46,394 nt of DNA from an uncultured Clostridium sp. (GCF_900547735.1 NZ_URHZ01000042.1:1-46394); one strand, 5' to 3'. Counted from the stretch's first letter, positions 32,477 to 41,609 are shown. The notes: generated by a model from the letters alone, not told the origin. Numbers and translations: made by a program.

Positions 32477-33433
32477 TCACGGATTTACCCCTTCCAGCAT
32501 CACGAATTTCATAAAATCTTCCGTCAGCACGGACGGAGCGGGCAGTTTCTTAAACGACAGCCAGATTTCACGTTCCGCCATCTCGTCACCCAGCTTATAA
32601 TAGTTCAGTTTTCCACTCTCCTCCGTATAATCGAGAAGCGTATTCCGGAAAAATGTAATCCCCTGTCCGTTTTTTGCAATATTGTAGGCCGTCAGCATCT
32701 GGTCGAGGAAGAGGCTGGCCTTTGGCTCAAAACCGGCATGGCGGCACAGTTCCATGGCTCTCCTGTACATATCGTGCTGCTTTTTCAGAAGGAGGAACGG
32801 TTCGTCCTTCAGCAGAGACAGGTCGGCGGCAGGAATGCTTTTATCGAGAAAACTCAGATCCCGTATCTGGGAACTGGTGATCCGGTATGGTTCCAGCTTT
32901 TTATTTACCTCAAAGAGGGCGGGTACGGCGAGAAGAATATATTCTTTGCCGAGGGAGACGGACTCAAAGGTCTGCTGATCCAGGGACTCCACATCCACAA
33001 TCAGATCCAGTTCCCCCGATTTCAGCCTTTCCTCCATCTCCGTGATGCCTGTTTCAATCAGATTGATGGTACAGTCGGAATTGTGCCGCTGATAGCGTTT
33101 GATCATGCCGGGGAGGACATAGGTGCAGAAGTAGGCGGAGCTTCCGAGATTCAGCGTGCCGCTCCTGATTCCCGCCTCTGAGGCGAAATACAGTTCAATC
33201 CGTTCTTCAATAGCGGCGATTTCCCCGGCGGCCGCGATATAAAATTCCCCGGCCGGAGTGAGGGTGACGGGAGTGACGCTTCGGTTAAACAGGGGAACGC
33301 CGTAAAGCTCGGACTCCAGCTTTTTTATCGAGGCGCTCAGGGCAGGCTGGGAAATAAAGAGCTTCTGGGCGGCCTTTGAAAAGCTGCCTTCCTGCCAGAC
33401 CGTATAGACATATTCGTAGTTGCGGTTTTTCAT
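32477..33433 (-). CDS. LysR-family transcriptional regulator
   Basis: A 318-aa regulator. The N-terminal winged helix-turn-helix (1-60) includes GSFSKAAQKLFISQPALSAS, and a C-terminal periplasmic-binding-like effector domain follows. The start at 33433 has AGGAGG upstream on the minus strand; a longer reading frame to 33610 lacks one. It lies 183 bp downstream of the RraA-like gene on the same strand, at the end of the organic-acid cluster, which it may control together with or instead of the LysR at 37481. Confidence 0.9.
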   Translation of the reverse strand: MKNRNYEYVYTVWQEGSFSKAAQKLFISQPALSASIKKLESELYGVPLFNRSVTPVTLTPAGEFYIAAAGEIAAIEERIELYFASEAGIRSGTLNLGSSAYFCTYVLPGMIKRYQRHNSDCTINLIETGITEMEERLKSGELDLIVDVESLDQQTFESVSLGKEYILLAVPALFEVNKKLEPYRITSSQIRDLSFLDKSIPAADLSLLKDEPFLLLKKQHDMYRRAMELCRHAGFEPKASLFLDQMLTAYNIAKNGQGITFFRNTLLDYTEESGKLNYYKLGDEMAEREIWLSFKKLPAPSVLTEDFMKFVMLEGVNP

Positions 33434-33615
33434 GGGGATACCTCCTGCCAGCTCGATTACAAATCTGAGTTTTATTATAAAGTGAAACCGGCAAAAATGC
33501 AATCGGACAGAGGCAAAGGGAGGCCGGGACACGGTGTTTTTGTTACGGTCACAGGCAGAGAGACAGGCAAAACGGAAGTGTCCGCCATCGAGGGAAATTA
33601 CAGTAAACAATACCT

Positions 33616-34278
33616 TTATGCCATGATTTGTCTGGCTTCGGCCAGAGATTTCCCAAGGCGTATCATCTCCGTCATTTTCGCTTCCTTTGCAGCGATTTTC
33701 CCGGCGGCCTCAAGAACGGGCTTTAAATGTTCCGCCGGAACCGCAACGGCGCCGGTCCGGTCGATCAGGATCAGGTCGCCCGGCATGATCTGCACATTCC
33801 GGATGGAGACAGGGACATTGACGCCCTCTGTCTCGATATCGTAAGCGCTTTTGACGGGAGAGGTTCCGCCGCAGAGAACGGGGAAGTTCAGTCCGGCGAT
33901 CTCCTCGGCATCTCTCAGACAGCCGTTTGTAATCTCGCCGGTCACTCCGCGCATCTGTGCCCGCAGAGCCAGAATAGCCCCTCCGGTGCAGACGTCCGTG
34001 ATATCTCCCATATCGATGACAAGCAGATCGCCCGCCTGTGTCTGCCCGTCAATGACCGCTCCCTGGCGGGCCAGATTATTACCGTCCCAGGGAGTGCGCC
34101 TGCGTATCTGCCGGATGGTAAAGGCAAAACCCGCCGCCGGGGGCTGATCTGCATTCAAAGGGGCGAGTCCCAGAATGGCGCCTCTGGCAAGTCCGAGGCT
34201 GTCCATTGCATCGGAAATATTACCGGTGGGAAATTGAATATAAGAGCCAATCCAGTATTTTTTTTCTTCTAATGTCAT
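33616..34278 (-). CDS. RraA-like aldolase/decarboxylase family protein
   Basis: A 220-aa protein of the RraA/4-hydroxy-4-methyl-2-oxoglutarate aldolase family. The group contains RNase E inhibitor RraA and metal-dependent pyruvate-forming aldolases and oxaloacetate decarboxylases. Visible features are GGAILALRAQMRG, the R-D pair in TNGCLRDAEEI (metal and substrate binding) and DRTGAVAVP. The common DG before the R-D pair is NG here. Since Firmicutes of this type lack a need for RraA, an aldolase role fits better. It starts 16 bp after the MmgE/PrpD gene. The context suggests cleavage of a 4-hydroxy-2-oxo acid (inference). Confidence 0.85.
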   Translation of the reverse strand: MTLEEKKYWIGSYIQFPTGNISDAMDSLGLARGAILGLAPLNADQPPAAGFAFTIRQIRRRTPWDGNNLARQGAVIDGQTQAGDLLVIDMGDITDVCTGGAILALRAQMRGVTGEITNGCLRDAEEIAGLNFPVLCGGTSPVKSAYDIETEGVNVPVSIRNVQIMPGDLILIDRTGAVAVPAEHLKPVLEAAGKIAAKEAKMTEMIRLGKSLAEARQIMA

Positions 34279-34293
34279 ATAAAAGGTTCCTCC

Positions 34294-35646
34294 TTAAAGC
34301 AGGCTGCAAAGCACGTTAAGCCGGTCTGCCTTGTCAAGGTTCATGATTTCGCGGTAAATGGCCTCTGTCCTTTCGGTACCAAGTCTCGGATTCAGGATTT
34401 CTCCGTATTTTTCAAAGACCTCTTTTTCGGATTCGTCCAGATTCAGCTCATGGCCCAGCAGATAAGTGGAGTTCGAGAATTTCCGCCCGTCCTTTAAAAG
34501 GATCGTAGCCCTGCCTCCCCGTGACGGTGTGAATTCATCATTGGGGATCATCTCCATCCGATCGAGCAGATGTAAAACATCGGGATTTTGGACCGCCTCG
34601 TCGGTGAAGGTCTCCATGGTCACCCGGCCGAATACAATCTGGGCGGCTGCCGTGAACGGAATACTGAACTTGCCCTCCAAACCCGTTTTCGGATGGGTGA
34701 TACCCACCAGGCGGATGGCGCGGGGATACGGTTCGAAGACTATTTTTTCGATTTCTTCCGGTTTGATCTGATGTTCCGCGATCATTTTTTTACAGTTGAT
34801 GATGCCGCTGTGGGTTGGGGCTCCGCAGGGATACCGTTTAAAGCGCAGCTCATGGATTCCAAAAGGCCCGGACAGCCGTTCCATCATTTTTTCCGCGGAT
34901 GCATTGGCAGACAGACCGCTTAAAAAATCGGTGTCGAAAAGGTCGGCCCTGCCGGTAAATCCCTTCTTTGCAAGAAGCGCCGCCATAAGGCCGTTCTTAG
35001 CCGCCATTCCGGCCGCCATCGGCTTTGCCATGGTGCCGAAGTTAAGCTGGATGCCGCTCATGAGGCCTGCCGAGATTCCGAAGGCATTGCACATCTGTTC
35101 CGGCGTCAGTTTAAGGATTGCACCCGCGGCAGCGGCAGCGCCGAAGATTCCGATCGTGCCCGTGGCATGAAAGCGTCCGATATTATAATGCTCCGGCATG
35201 ACGGCGGCGGAGACGGCCACCATGATCTGCATCCCGTTAATGGAACCGTTTATCAGTTCCATCCCGGAGGCTCCGGTTATCTGTGCGGCCGCCAGAGCCG
35301 CGGGAAATACGGGGGACGACAGGTGGAGGGAAAGGAAATCATGGATATCGTCAAAGTCGATGGCATGGGACAGGGTTCCGTTGATCAGGGCGGCGTAAAG
35401 CGGGGAAGTGCGTTTATTCTGTCCAATCAGGACACAGTCTCCCGAGGCATGTTCCTCGCCGGCCATATCCATCAGAAGGCCGGCGGATTTTTCTTTGCAG
35501 CCGGAGACGGCGGCGGCCAGCCAGTCTAAGAAGGAGAGCTTTGTCATGCGCAAGTCCTTTTCAGTCAGCTGCTCGGTGTGATCGCAGACGGCATATTCGG
35601 CCATCCGCAGAGTATAGAACTTGTCTTTTCCTATTTTTTCTTCCAT
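34294..35646 (-). CDS. MmgE/PrpD-family protein
   Basis: A 450-aa member of the MmgE/PrpD family, which includes 2-methylcitrate dehydratase, cis-aconitate decarboxylase and iminodisuccinate epimerase. The N-terminal helical domain shows SHAIDFDDIHD and GTIGIFGAAAAA, and the C-terminal lid domain shows YPCGAPTHSGI. AAAAGGAG precedes the ATG at 35646. It is the middle gene of a minus-strand operon with a 4-hydroxybutyrate-type dehydrogenase upstream and the RraA-like gene downstream. It probably dehydrates or isomerises a hydroxylated di- or tricarboxylate. Confidence 0.9.
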   Translation of the reverse strand: MEEKIGKDKFYTLRMAEYAVCDHTEQLTEKDLRMTKLSFLDWLAAAVSGCKEKSAGLLMDMAGEEHASGDCVLIGQNKRTSPLYAALINGTLSHAIDFDDIHDFLSLHLSSPVFPAALAAAQITGASGMELINGSINGMQIMVAVSAAVMPEHYNIGRFHATGTIGIFGAAAAAGAILKLTPEQMCNAFGISAGLMSGIQLNFGTMAKPMAAGMAAKNGLMAALLAKKGFTGRADLFDTDFLSGLSANASAEKMMERLSGPFGIHELRFKRYPCGAPTHSGIINCKKMIAEHQIKPEEIEKIVFEPYPRAIRLVGITHPKTGLEGKFSIPFTAAAQIVFGRVTMETFTDEAVQNPDVLHLLDRMEMIPNDEFTPSRGGRATILLKDGRKFSNSTYLLGHELNLDESEKEVFEKYGEILNPRLGTERTEAIYREIMNLDKADRLNVLCSLL

Positions 35647-35717
35647 TAAAAGACTCCTTTTACGGTAATGATGACGGTACTCCATGCAAAGGAAGGCACC
35701 GAATCGTTCAGTTACGT

Positions 35718-36839
35718 TTATAAATACAGTCCCCGGTATATTTGAAGGACATGTCCATAATCAAGCGGTACAAAATTATTGTTCATCAGCCTTGTCTGTC
35801 CGGTGACGACCTCATCCGCCCAGCGCGCAAGCATATCGTGATCCGCTCCGTATTCTTTCAGTGTTTTACAGCTTAAGATTCTGGAAAGCAGTTCGAACAT
35901 TCTGTCAAATGCCTCCGGAGCCGGACAATGAAGAATACGGCCGATTTCCTCCTCGAGAAGGCGGATGGCCCCGTCGCGGCGGATGCTTAAGTATTCGCGG
36001 ATAACCCCGGCAAAGACCGCATAATTGGCCTCGCCGTGGGGGACGTGGAAGGTGCCGCTTAACGGATAGCTCATCGAATGCACGGCGCCGCATCCTGCGG
36101 TTCCAAAGGCCAGCCCGGCAAAGCCCGAGGCGGTGAGGAAATCACCCAGCAGCGGAAGTCTTGCATCGGGACCTTCCTCTGCGATTTTCAGATATCCGTT
36201 CAGAATCATTTGAACCGCCCGGTATCCGAACAGTCTGGTGTAGTCCGTAGCCTTCGGTGACAGGCTGGATTCCACCGCATGGATCAGCGCGTCGACGGAG
36301 CTGGTGGCAAAGACCTGATAGGGCAGTTTTTCAAGCAGTTCCGGAACCATCACAGCCTTGTCTGCATACAGCGCGTCGCCTGCAAGTCCGATTTTCGTAT
36401 TTTTTCCCGGAAAGGCGAGAATGGAAATATTCGTCATTTCGGATCCGGTTCCACAGGTGGTGGGAACGAGGATCAGTTCCTTATCCCTGACGACGGGCAG
36501 CTCCCCGGCGTAGAGTTTTTCGATGGGAGAGGTATGTTTGAGGGCCAGTATTTTGGAGATGTCGAGGACGGTGCCTCCGCCGATTCCGATAATCCGGCGT
36601 GGAGGCGTCATTTTCCGAATATCGGAGATCATGGCCTCCACCATCCCGTCGCTCGGCTCGCCGAGACCGTATTTTTCCTGATAGATGACGTTACAGGGGA
36701 GAGCCAGCGATCCAAAAAAGGGCTGGTAGATAAATTCGTTGGTGATAACCAGATCTCCCTCGCCAAGGGAAAATGTCTCCGCAAATGAACGGACATTTTC
36801 AAAACGGTGAAGCTCCGGCTTAAAAATGATCTGCAGCAT
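35718..36839 (-). CDS. Iron-containing alcohol dehydrogenase, 4-hydroxybutyrate dehydrogenase type (paralogue)
   Basis: A 373-aa paralogue of the enzyme at 11081, sharing long conserved blocks such as YQEKYGLGEPSD, GIGGGTVLDISK, LVPTTCGTGSE, SSVDALIHAVESS and PHGEANYAVF. Iron ligands are conserved (DxxxH and two later histidines). AAAGGAG precedes the ATG at 36839. Because it sits with MmgE/PrpD and RraA-like genes, its substrate may be a semialdehyde or hydroxy acid formed by that pathway rather than succinate semialdehyde. From the visible alignment it looks about as close to 4HbD as the first copy. Confidence 0.85.
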   Translation of the reverse strand: MLQIIFKPELHRFENVRSFAETFSLGEGDLVITNEFIYQPFFGSLALPCNVIYQEKYGLGEPSDGMVEAMISDIRKMTPPRRIIGIGGGTVLDISKILALKHTSPIEKLYAGELPVVRDKELILVPTTCGTGSEMTNISILAFPGKNTKIGLAGDALYADKAVMVPELLEKLPYQVFATSSVDALIHAVESSLSPKATDYTRLFGYRAVQMILNGYLKIAEEGPDARLPLLGDFLTASGFAGLAFGTAGCGAVHSMSYPLSGTFHVPHGEANYAVFAGVIREYLSIRRDGAIRLLEEEIGRILHCPAPEAFDRMFELLSRILSCKTLKEYGADHDMLARWADEVVTGQTRLMNNNFVPLDYGHVLQIYRGLYL

Positions 36840-36896
36840 TGGTAAAGCTCCTTTCGTTAAATGATGTATCGCTGCCGTTTCCACTGTGTGCAGCAA

Positions 36897-37220
36897 TTAT
36901 TCCGCGTCTTCTTCCTGGAAAAATTCATCCAGCGTCAGCATGGCCATACGGAATGACGGAAATCCGCCCATTGTGAGGACCTGCTCCACCGTAGCCAGGA
37001 TTTCGCGTTTTGTCGCGCCGAACTGATGGGCCAGTCTGGCGTGGGCCAGAATGACCGGTTCCTGTTTCAGGATGCATGCCATAGCCACGTTGATAAGTTC
37101 ACGGTATTTGCGTTCCAGGGAATCGTTGTCGTTCACGAGATAGGTGCGCCACTCCGTAATGCGGTTGTTGAGCTCAGGGTCCAGTTCCCCGAGGATAGTC
37201 CAGTGATTGCGGTTTGCCAT
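36897..37220 (-). CDS. Carboxymuconolactone decarboxylase/AhpD-like protein
   Basis: A 107-aa all-helical protein of the carboxymuconolactone decarboxylase family. It shows the LINVAMACILKQEPVILAHARLAHQFGATKREI-type pattern; the core is HARLAHQFGA. The CxxC redox pair of AhpD is absent, only one cysteine is present in the motif region, so peroxidase-reductase activity is unlikely. It is the first gene of the minus-strand operon, 57 bp before the dehydrogenase start, with GGAGG upstream of its ATG. Confidence 0.82.
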   Translation of the reverse strand: MANRNHWTILGELDPELNNRITEWRTYLVNDNDSLERKYRELINVAMACILKQEPVILAHARLAHQFGATKREILATVEQVLTMGGFPSFRMAMLTLDEFFQEEDAE

Positions 37221-37299
37221 GATAAAAACCTCCTTTAAATTCAGTATTTGTATTTTCTGATTGATGGTTCACCCGGGAAACCGGCGTTGTGACTGTCTG

Positions 37300-37348
37300 A
37301 CGGTGAAACAGGCTCTCCGGAAAAAATCCAGGGAGCCTGTTTCACCGT
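37300..37348. terminator. Perfect 16-bp hairpin upstream of the CMD operon
   Basis: ACGGTGAAACAGGCTC and GAGCCTGTTTCACCGT are perfectly complementary around a 17-nt loop containing an A-tract. It lies between the end of a LysR gene and the start of the next minus-strand operon. No U-tract follows on the minus strand, so it could be a factor-assisted terminator or an attenuator in the leader of the downstream operon. Confidence 0.55.
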
Positions 37349-37480
37349 GATTGTCCGCCCGTCTCTCCGTTTAAGGTCATTTTAAAGGAGAATACAGCGG
37401 TTGTAAAATATGGAATAGTGATAAAACCATAGGAGATGCCTATACTAAATCAAATTGCCGCGTGTCGTACATGGAAACTG

Positions 37481-38383
37481 TCATCTTGCGGACTGGGCCA
37501 GAATTTCCTTAATCAGGGCATCCACGGCAATCTCCGGCTTTCTCTTTCTGTTTGTCAGGACGCCGAAGTGGATTTCCGATGCATCCGTTATTTCCAGAGG
37601 GAAAATGGCTCCCGTTTTGACATAGATATCGCCCAGCAGCGAGATGTCGGGACCGAATCCCACCGCTTCCGTCTGCATGACAAAATGTTTGATGGATTCC
37701 GGATTGTGGGTGGTTGAAAGGATATTGGGGGTACCGTACTGGCTGATTTGTTCCAGACAGTAGCGGTGCAGGGCAAAATCATTCCCATACAGGAACAACT
37801 GGAACGGCAGCAGCTCCTTGAAGGTGATTTTCTTACGGCCGGCCAGCATGGACTGGGCGCCGACGTAGGCCATCAGCTTTCCGTCGAACAGGGACTGGAA
37901 AAGCAGCTGGTTCTCCCTGTCGAGGTGCTTCTTTCCGTGGAGGGCAATCAGGCCCAGGTTTACCTCGCCTTTGAGACAATCCTTCACCGTCTTTTCCGTG
38001 CCCTGCTCGCAGATGCGGATGGAGACATTGGGGAAAATGCGGCGGTAGTCTGAAATGACCCGGGGCAGCAGCACCGAGCTTAAGCTGGGAATCACTCCGA
38101 TGGTGACCGTGGTGGTGAGCTGGCTGTAATCGCTGGCCGAAAGTTTTTCTATCTCACCGACTTCTTTTAGAACCTCCCTGGCATGGGCAATGACCTGAAG
38201 GCCGATCTGAGTCGGCACCGCTCCTGTCCTGTAACGGTTGAAAAGGGTGAGATTCAGCTCCTTTTCCAGGGCGGTGACCGCCTGGCTGATGCTGGGCTGG
38301 GCGATAAAAAGACGCTCGCTGGCCAGCGTAAACGAGCCCGTGTCCGCAATCTCTATAATGTACCGTAACTGTTCCAAACGCAT
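37481..38383 (-). CDS. LysR-family transcriptional regulator
   Basis: A 300-aa LysR protein. The helix-turn-helix GSFTLASERLFIAQPSISQA lies near residues 16-35, followed by a linker helix (VTALEKELNLTLFNR) and effector domain. It is divergent from the permease gene at 38709, the classic LysR arrangement, and upstream of the organic-acid operon on its own strand. It could thus coordinate uptake and breakdown of the same acid (inference). Confidence 0.92.
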   Translation of the reverse strand: MRLEQLRYIIEIADTGSFTLASERLFIAQPSISQAVTALEKELNLTLFNRYRTGAVPTQIGLQVIAHAREVLKEVGEIEKLSASDYSQLTTTVTIGVIPSLSSVLLPRVISDYRRIFPNVSIRICEQGTEKTVKDCLKGEVNLGLIALHGKKHLDRENQLLFQSLFDGKLMAYVGAQSMLAGRKKITFKELLPFQLFLYGNDFALHRYCLEQISQYGTPNILSTTHNPESIKHFVMQTEAVGFGPDISLLGDIYVKTGAIFPLEITDASEIHFGVLTNRKRKPEIAVDALIKEILAQSAR

Positions 38384-38449
38384 TGTTGTTTCCTCCTGCA
38401 GCCGGCAAGAAATGGAAGATTTATCCGCCTTGCCCGTCCTGAACCTGAT

Positions 38450-38490
38450 CTATAATGTATCTGTAACGTAATAATCTAACTATAACGTAT
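38450..38490. promoter_or_regulatory. Three-copy 11-bp repeat in the LysR/permease divergent region
   Basis: CTATAATGTAT (38450-38460), CTGTAACGTAA (38461-38471) and CTATAACGTAT (38480-38490) are variants of CTRTAAYGTAW. Position just upstream of lysR suits autoregulatory LysR binding sites; this is inference from repetition and place. Confidence 0.4.
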
Positions 38491-38562
38491 TGTGAAAGGG
38501 AAATGCAAGGAAAATTTCTCTTTAAGATAGGCATTGCCTATATCTGTATATAAATTAGATAT

Positions 38563-38591
38563 TTTACACGATTAGGGTTAAGGGATATACT
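38563..38591 (+). promoter_or_regulatory. Sigma-A promoter of the permease gene
   Basis: TTTACA, a 17-bp spacer and TATACT face the permease gene, leaving a leader of about 110 nt that ends in an AAGGAG ribosome binding site. Confidence 0.6.
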
Positions 38592-38708
38592 ATAGTCAGT
38601 CAATGAGACGGTATTACCGAGTATCCGGAGATTCGCATACCGCATTGGTAGGTATAAACTGAAAACGAGAGAAAGAGAAAAGACTAACATCACGAAGGAG
38701 AAAACACT

Positions 38709-40026
38709 ATGACTTCCCTTATCACAGCACCATCGCTATGGGCACTTGTGCCCATGATACTTTTCCTGGTTCTGACACTGCGGGGCAAAAACTATACGCT
38801 CAGTGTCGGAATTGCAGCCATACTCGGCTGTATCCTGATGGGACAGGGGCCTGCGGAATTTGCGGGCATTCTGGTAGACAACCTGGGGGGGAACCCTTGG
38901 CCAGGTCGGCCTCATTATTATGTTCGGCAGCGGTCTCGGCCTTGTCATGGACGCCGCCGGAATCAACGAGGTAATTGTAAACTTTGTAGTAAAGAAAATC
39001 GGTGTCAACAGCGAGCGAAAAGGAATGTTCGCCTGCTACCTGGTTTCTCTTATTATGGTGGTCCTGATTGGAACGCTGAACGGCGGAAATGCCGTGGTGG
39101 CGCCAATCATTCTTCCCATCGTGGCAGCAGCGGGGCTGACGCCGACAACCGTCTGCTTCCTGATGTTTAACGCCGGCCTCGTGGGCGTTACAATCGGACC
39201 GTTCTGTTCCGCAGTGGCGGCGGCGCTGGGCGTCAGCGGCCTGAGCTACCAGGACTACATGCTTTACTCGGCAATTCCCTATTCACTCGTATGGACTATC
39301 GTCAGCTTTATGATTGCCATCAGGATCCAGAAGAAGACAAAGACGCAGGGAGAGAAATATGAGGCGGTGGAGATTCCGACGGAATTTCACGCAACCGTCC
39401 GCCAGCGCAATGCCTGTATCGGTTTCCTCACCGCTTTCGTTGTCTGCCTTATCTACGGATTGATTGCCGGCAGCACAATGAAATACGTAATGTTTGTCAT
39501 CCTGTTCCTCAGCGCCGTTGTGGGCTGCTTTATAAAACAGCCGTATGATAAGACGATCGCCCTGTTCGGCCGGGGCATGGGAAAGATGGGCGGCATGTTC
39601 CTTTCCTTCCTTCTGACCGGCGTTATGATTGATACAATCAGCCTGGGAGGAGGCTGGGAGGCGCTGTCCGACCTGATTCTCCACATCATAGGCTCCAACG
39701 GCAAATACCTGCTGATGGTGATTGCATCCTTTGTAGGAGGATTCGGCGTGGAGGGCGCAGTGGTGACACAGATGCAGATTATCCAGAGTGCGTTCTGGGA
39801 TATCGCTTCCAATATGGGTATTCCGATGACGGCATGGTCCATCGTACTGATTGCAGCTGTGCGCATTACCTCCATTGTTTATCCGTCGGCCAACTATGCG
39901 GCACATCTCGGCTTTGCCAGAAGTGAGAACATGAAAACCCTGCTGGTGGCGGGATGGATTACGGCCGCCATCATGATGGCATTCGTGCCTGTCTGGGGAT
40001 TTGTAGTGATTAATTTCCTTTCATAA
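38709..40026 (+). pseudogene. Ion-transporter-superfamily organic-acid permease, frameshifted at a G7 run
   Basis: Two overlapping reading frames together encode one membrane transporter of about 438 aa with roughly 11-12 helices. The N-terminal part (from 38709) reads correctly to DNLGG, then the frame changes at seven G residues (38885-38891). Removing one G restores ...DNLGGTLGQVGLIIMFGSGLGL and the rest to the stop at 40026, and the total length becomes a multiple of three. Features such as GTLNGGNAVVAPIILPI and the later FGVEGAVVTQ helix suggest a GntP/CitM/NhaC-like carrier. The gene may be a true pseudogene, phase-variable, rescued by slippage, or an assembly error. The divergent LysR gene probably regulates it. 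Confidence 0.8.
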
Positions 40027-40060
40027 CAGATATTACATAAGTCCCCTATTATTTTCTTGA

Positions 40061-40107
40061 AACAACGAAAAGCACGCTTCGCGAACTTTTCATTGCCGCT
40101 CAATTAA
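40061..40107 (+). repeat. Dispersed hairpin repeat, copy D
   Basis: AACAACGAAAAGCACGC-TTC-GCGAACTTTTCATTGCC is almost identical to copy A and, reversed, to copy E. The 25-nt hairpin core is 40067-40091. Confidence 0.75.
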
Positions 40108-40146
40108 AGAAGAGGCGGTGCATCTTTCCGGTGCACGGCCTCTTCT
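40108..40146. terminator. Terminator between convergent permease and MATE genes
   Basis: AGAAGAGGC pairs with GCCTCTTCT, enclosing GTGCA/TGCAC around a short loop. It is directly adjacent to hairpin repeat copy D. Confidence 0.7.
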
Positions 40147-40184
40147 GGTATGTATGGAAGTGGAAAGAGGCGGCCGGTATCGGG

Positions 40185-41516
40185 TTATCGGCCCGAAGCT
40201 GCGGCACTCGAAGCCAACTGGGATTTAAAAACGAGTCCGGCGATGACGGCGGCGAGGATATGGCTGATTAAAACTGCGGTCCATATTCCGGGAAGCCCGA
40301 ACCCCGCATAGGAGAAAAACCATGACAGCGGCATACGGACAACAATGTAATATAAGACCATGCATACCATGCTTTTTAAGGGTTTTCCCATTCCGTTGAC
40401 GGCGCCTAAAAAGCAGTTTGTAATGGTATTTAAAACATAGCCAATCCCGACAATCATAAAATAGCCTCCGACGATCTCCGAAACGGCGGGGCTGTTAACA
40501 AACAGGGCCGACAGACTGCGCGAGAAACAGACAATAATCAGGGAAAGAACAACCAACAACCCGCCGCCGAAGAAAAGTGCGGTTTTCAGATAATCCTTTG
40601 CGCGGTCGATGCGCCTGCCGCCGGTACATTGGCCGACAATTGTTGTTAAAACCATGTTGAGCGCCATAGCGGGATAGAAGAGAATCGTCTCCAGTTTGCC
40701 GGTAATACCGTAAGCCGCCAGCGCGGTGATGCCGTATCCGCTGACAAGCGCGGTTAAAAAGCCGGTGCTGAAGGCCGGAATACTCTGTTGAAAAGCAGCC
40801 GGAATCCCTTTTGAAAAGTAGGGGGCAATATACTCTCTCCGAAACGCGGACAGGCGGAAGGCAAACAGCTTTTTGCGGAACAGGTAAACGAGCATTGCCA
40901 GCAGGCAGACGCTCTGCGACAGTATCGTCGCAATAGCCGCGCCGGAAAATCCCAGAAAATGGATGAAGATCGGATCGAGTATGGCATTCAGCACGGTGCA
41001 GAGCAGCATGGCCGCTGCCTGAAAAACCGAATTGCCGAAGCTCCTGAGTACGGCGGTGAAATAGCAGTACAGATAAACCGCCAGATAGCCCAGGAGATAG
41101 ACTGCCAGATAATCATAGGCCATCTGAAACGTTTCCGCCGGAGTTTTTAAGAAGAGTAAGAGCGGTTTCAGGGACAGTTCGAGTCCGGCTGTGATAAACA
41201 GTGCAAGAAACACGGAGATAATGAGCGATGTGGCAATCATATTTTCCGTCTGTTCCTGTTCTTTGGCGCCGATTGCATGGGAGAGCAGAATCGCGGTTCC
41301 GTTTGTAATGCCCATTGCAAATGAATTTAAAATCAGGATAATGGGAGTTGAGTTGGTCAGCGCCGCATATGCCGTTTCTCCGAGAAGGTTTCCAATCCAC
41401 AGACTGTCGACCAGATTGTACGTCATGTTCAGAAACATTGCAGCCATCATGGGAAGAGCCATAGCCAGTAAGCAGCGCCGTGTGCTGCCGTTAATAAAAT
41501 CGATTTGTGTCTTCAT
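40185..41516 (-). CDS. MATE-family efflux protein
   Basis: A 443-aa multidrug/toxin extrusion transporter with 12 predicted helices in two homologous halves. It exports cationic or organic compounds in exchange for sodium or protons. Typical segments are GSTRRCLLAMALPMMAAM-type start, NLVDSLWIGNLLG in helix 1-2 and NAILDPIFIHFLGFSGAAIAT in the first half, cited by core LDPIFIHFLG. It follows the TetR gene on the same strand after about 95 bp. A 17-bp palindrome in front of it matches one in front of tetR, so it is probably repressed by that TetR protein. Confidence 0.92.
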   Translation of the reverse strand: MKTQIDFINGSTRRCLLAMALPMMAAMFLNMTYNLVDSLWIGNLLGETAYAALTNSTPIILILNSFAMGITNGTAILLSHAIGAKEQEQTENMIATSLIISVFLALFITAGLELSLKPLLLFLKTPAETFQMAYDYLAVYLLGYLAVYLYCYFTAVLRSFGNSVFQAAAMLLCTVLNAILDPIFIHFLGFSGAAIATILSQSVCLLAMLVYLFRKKLFAFRLSAFRREYIAPYFSKGIPAAFQQSIPAFSTGFLTALVSGYGITALAAYGITGKLETILFYPAMALNMVLTTIVGQCTGGRRIDRAKDYLKTALFFGGGLLVVLSLIIVCFSRSLSALFVNSPAVSEIVGGYFMIVGIGYVLNTITNCFLGAVNGMGKPLKSMVCMVLYYIVVRMPLSWFFSYAGFGLPGIWTAVLISHILAAVIAGLVFKSQLASSAAASGR

Positions 41517-41538
41517 AGAGTGACTCCTTTCTTAAACA

Positions 41539-41555
41539 TGAATGAATATCATTCA
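41539..41555. promoter_or_regulatory. Candidate TetR operator before the MATE gene
   Basis: TGAATGAATATCATTCA is a perfect palindrome (TGAATGA arms around a 3-bp centre) 23 bp upstream of the MATE start codon. It matches the site at 42245-42261 at 15 of 17 positions. A small hairpin ATCCCCGC-CATGAT-GCGGGGAT lies nearby at 41573-41594. Confidence 0.65.
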
Positions 41556-41609
41556 CTTAAACTGCTTTTTATATCCCCGCCATGATGCGGGGATGCTGCC
41601 GGATAATAA

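Noticed and set aside
33616..34278. Ribonuclease E inhibitor RraA
   Set aside because: The family match is real, but the metabolic context and missing features favour an aldolase/decarboxylase, so the symbol rraA is not used.
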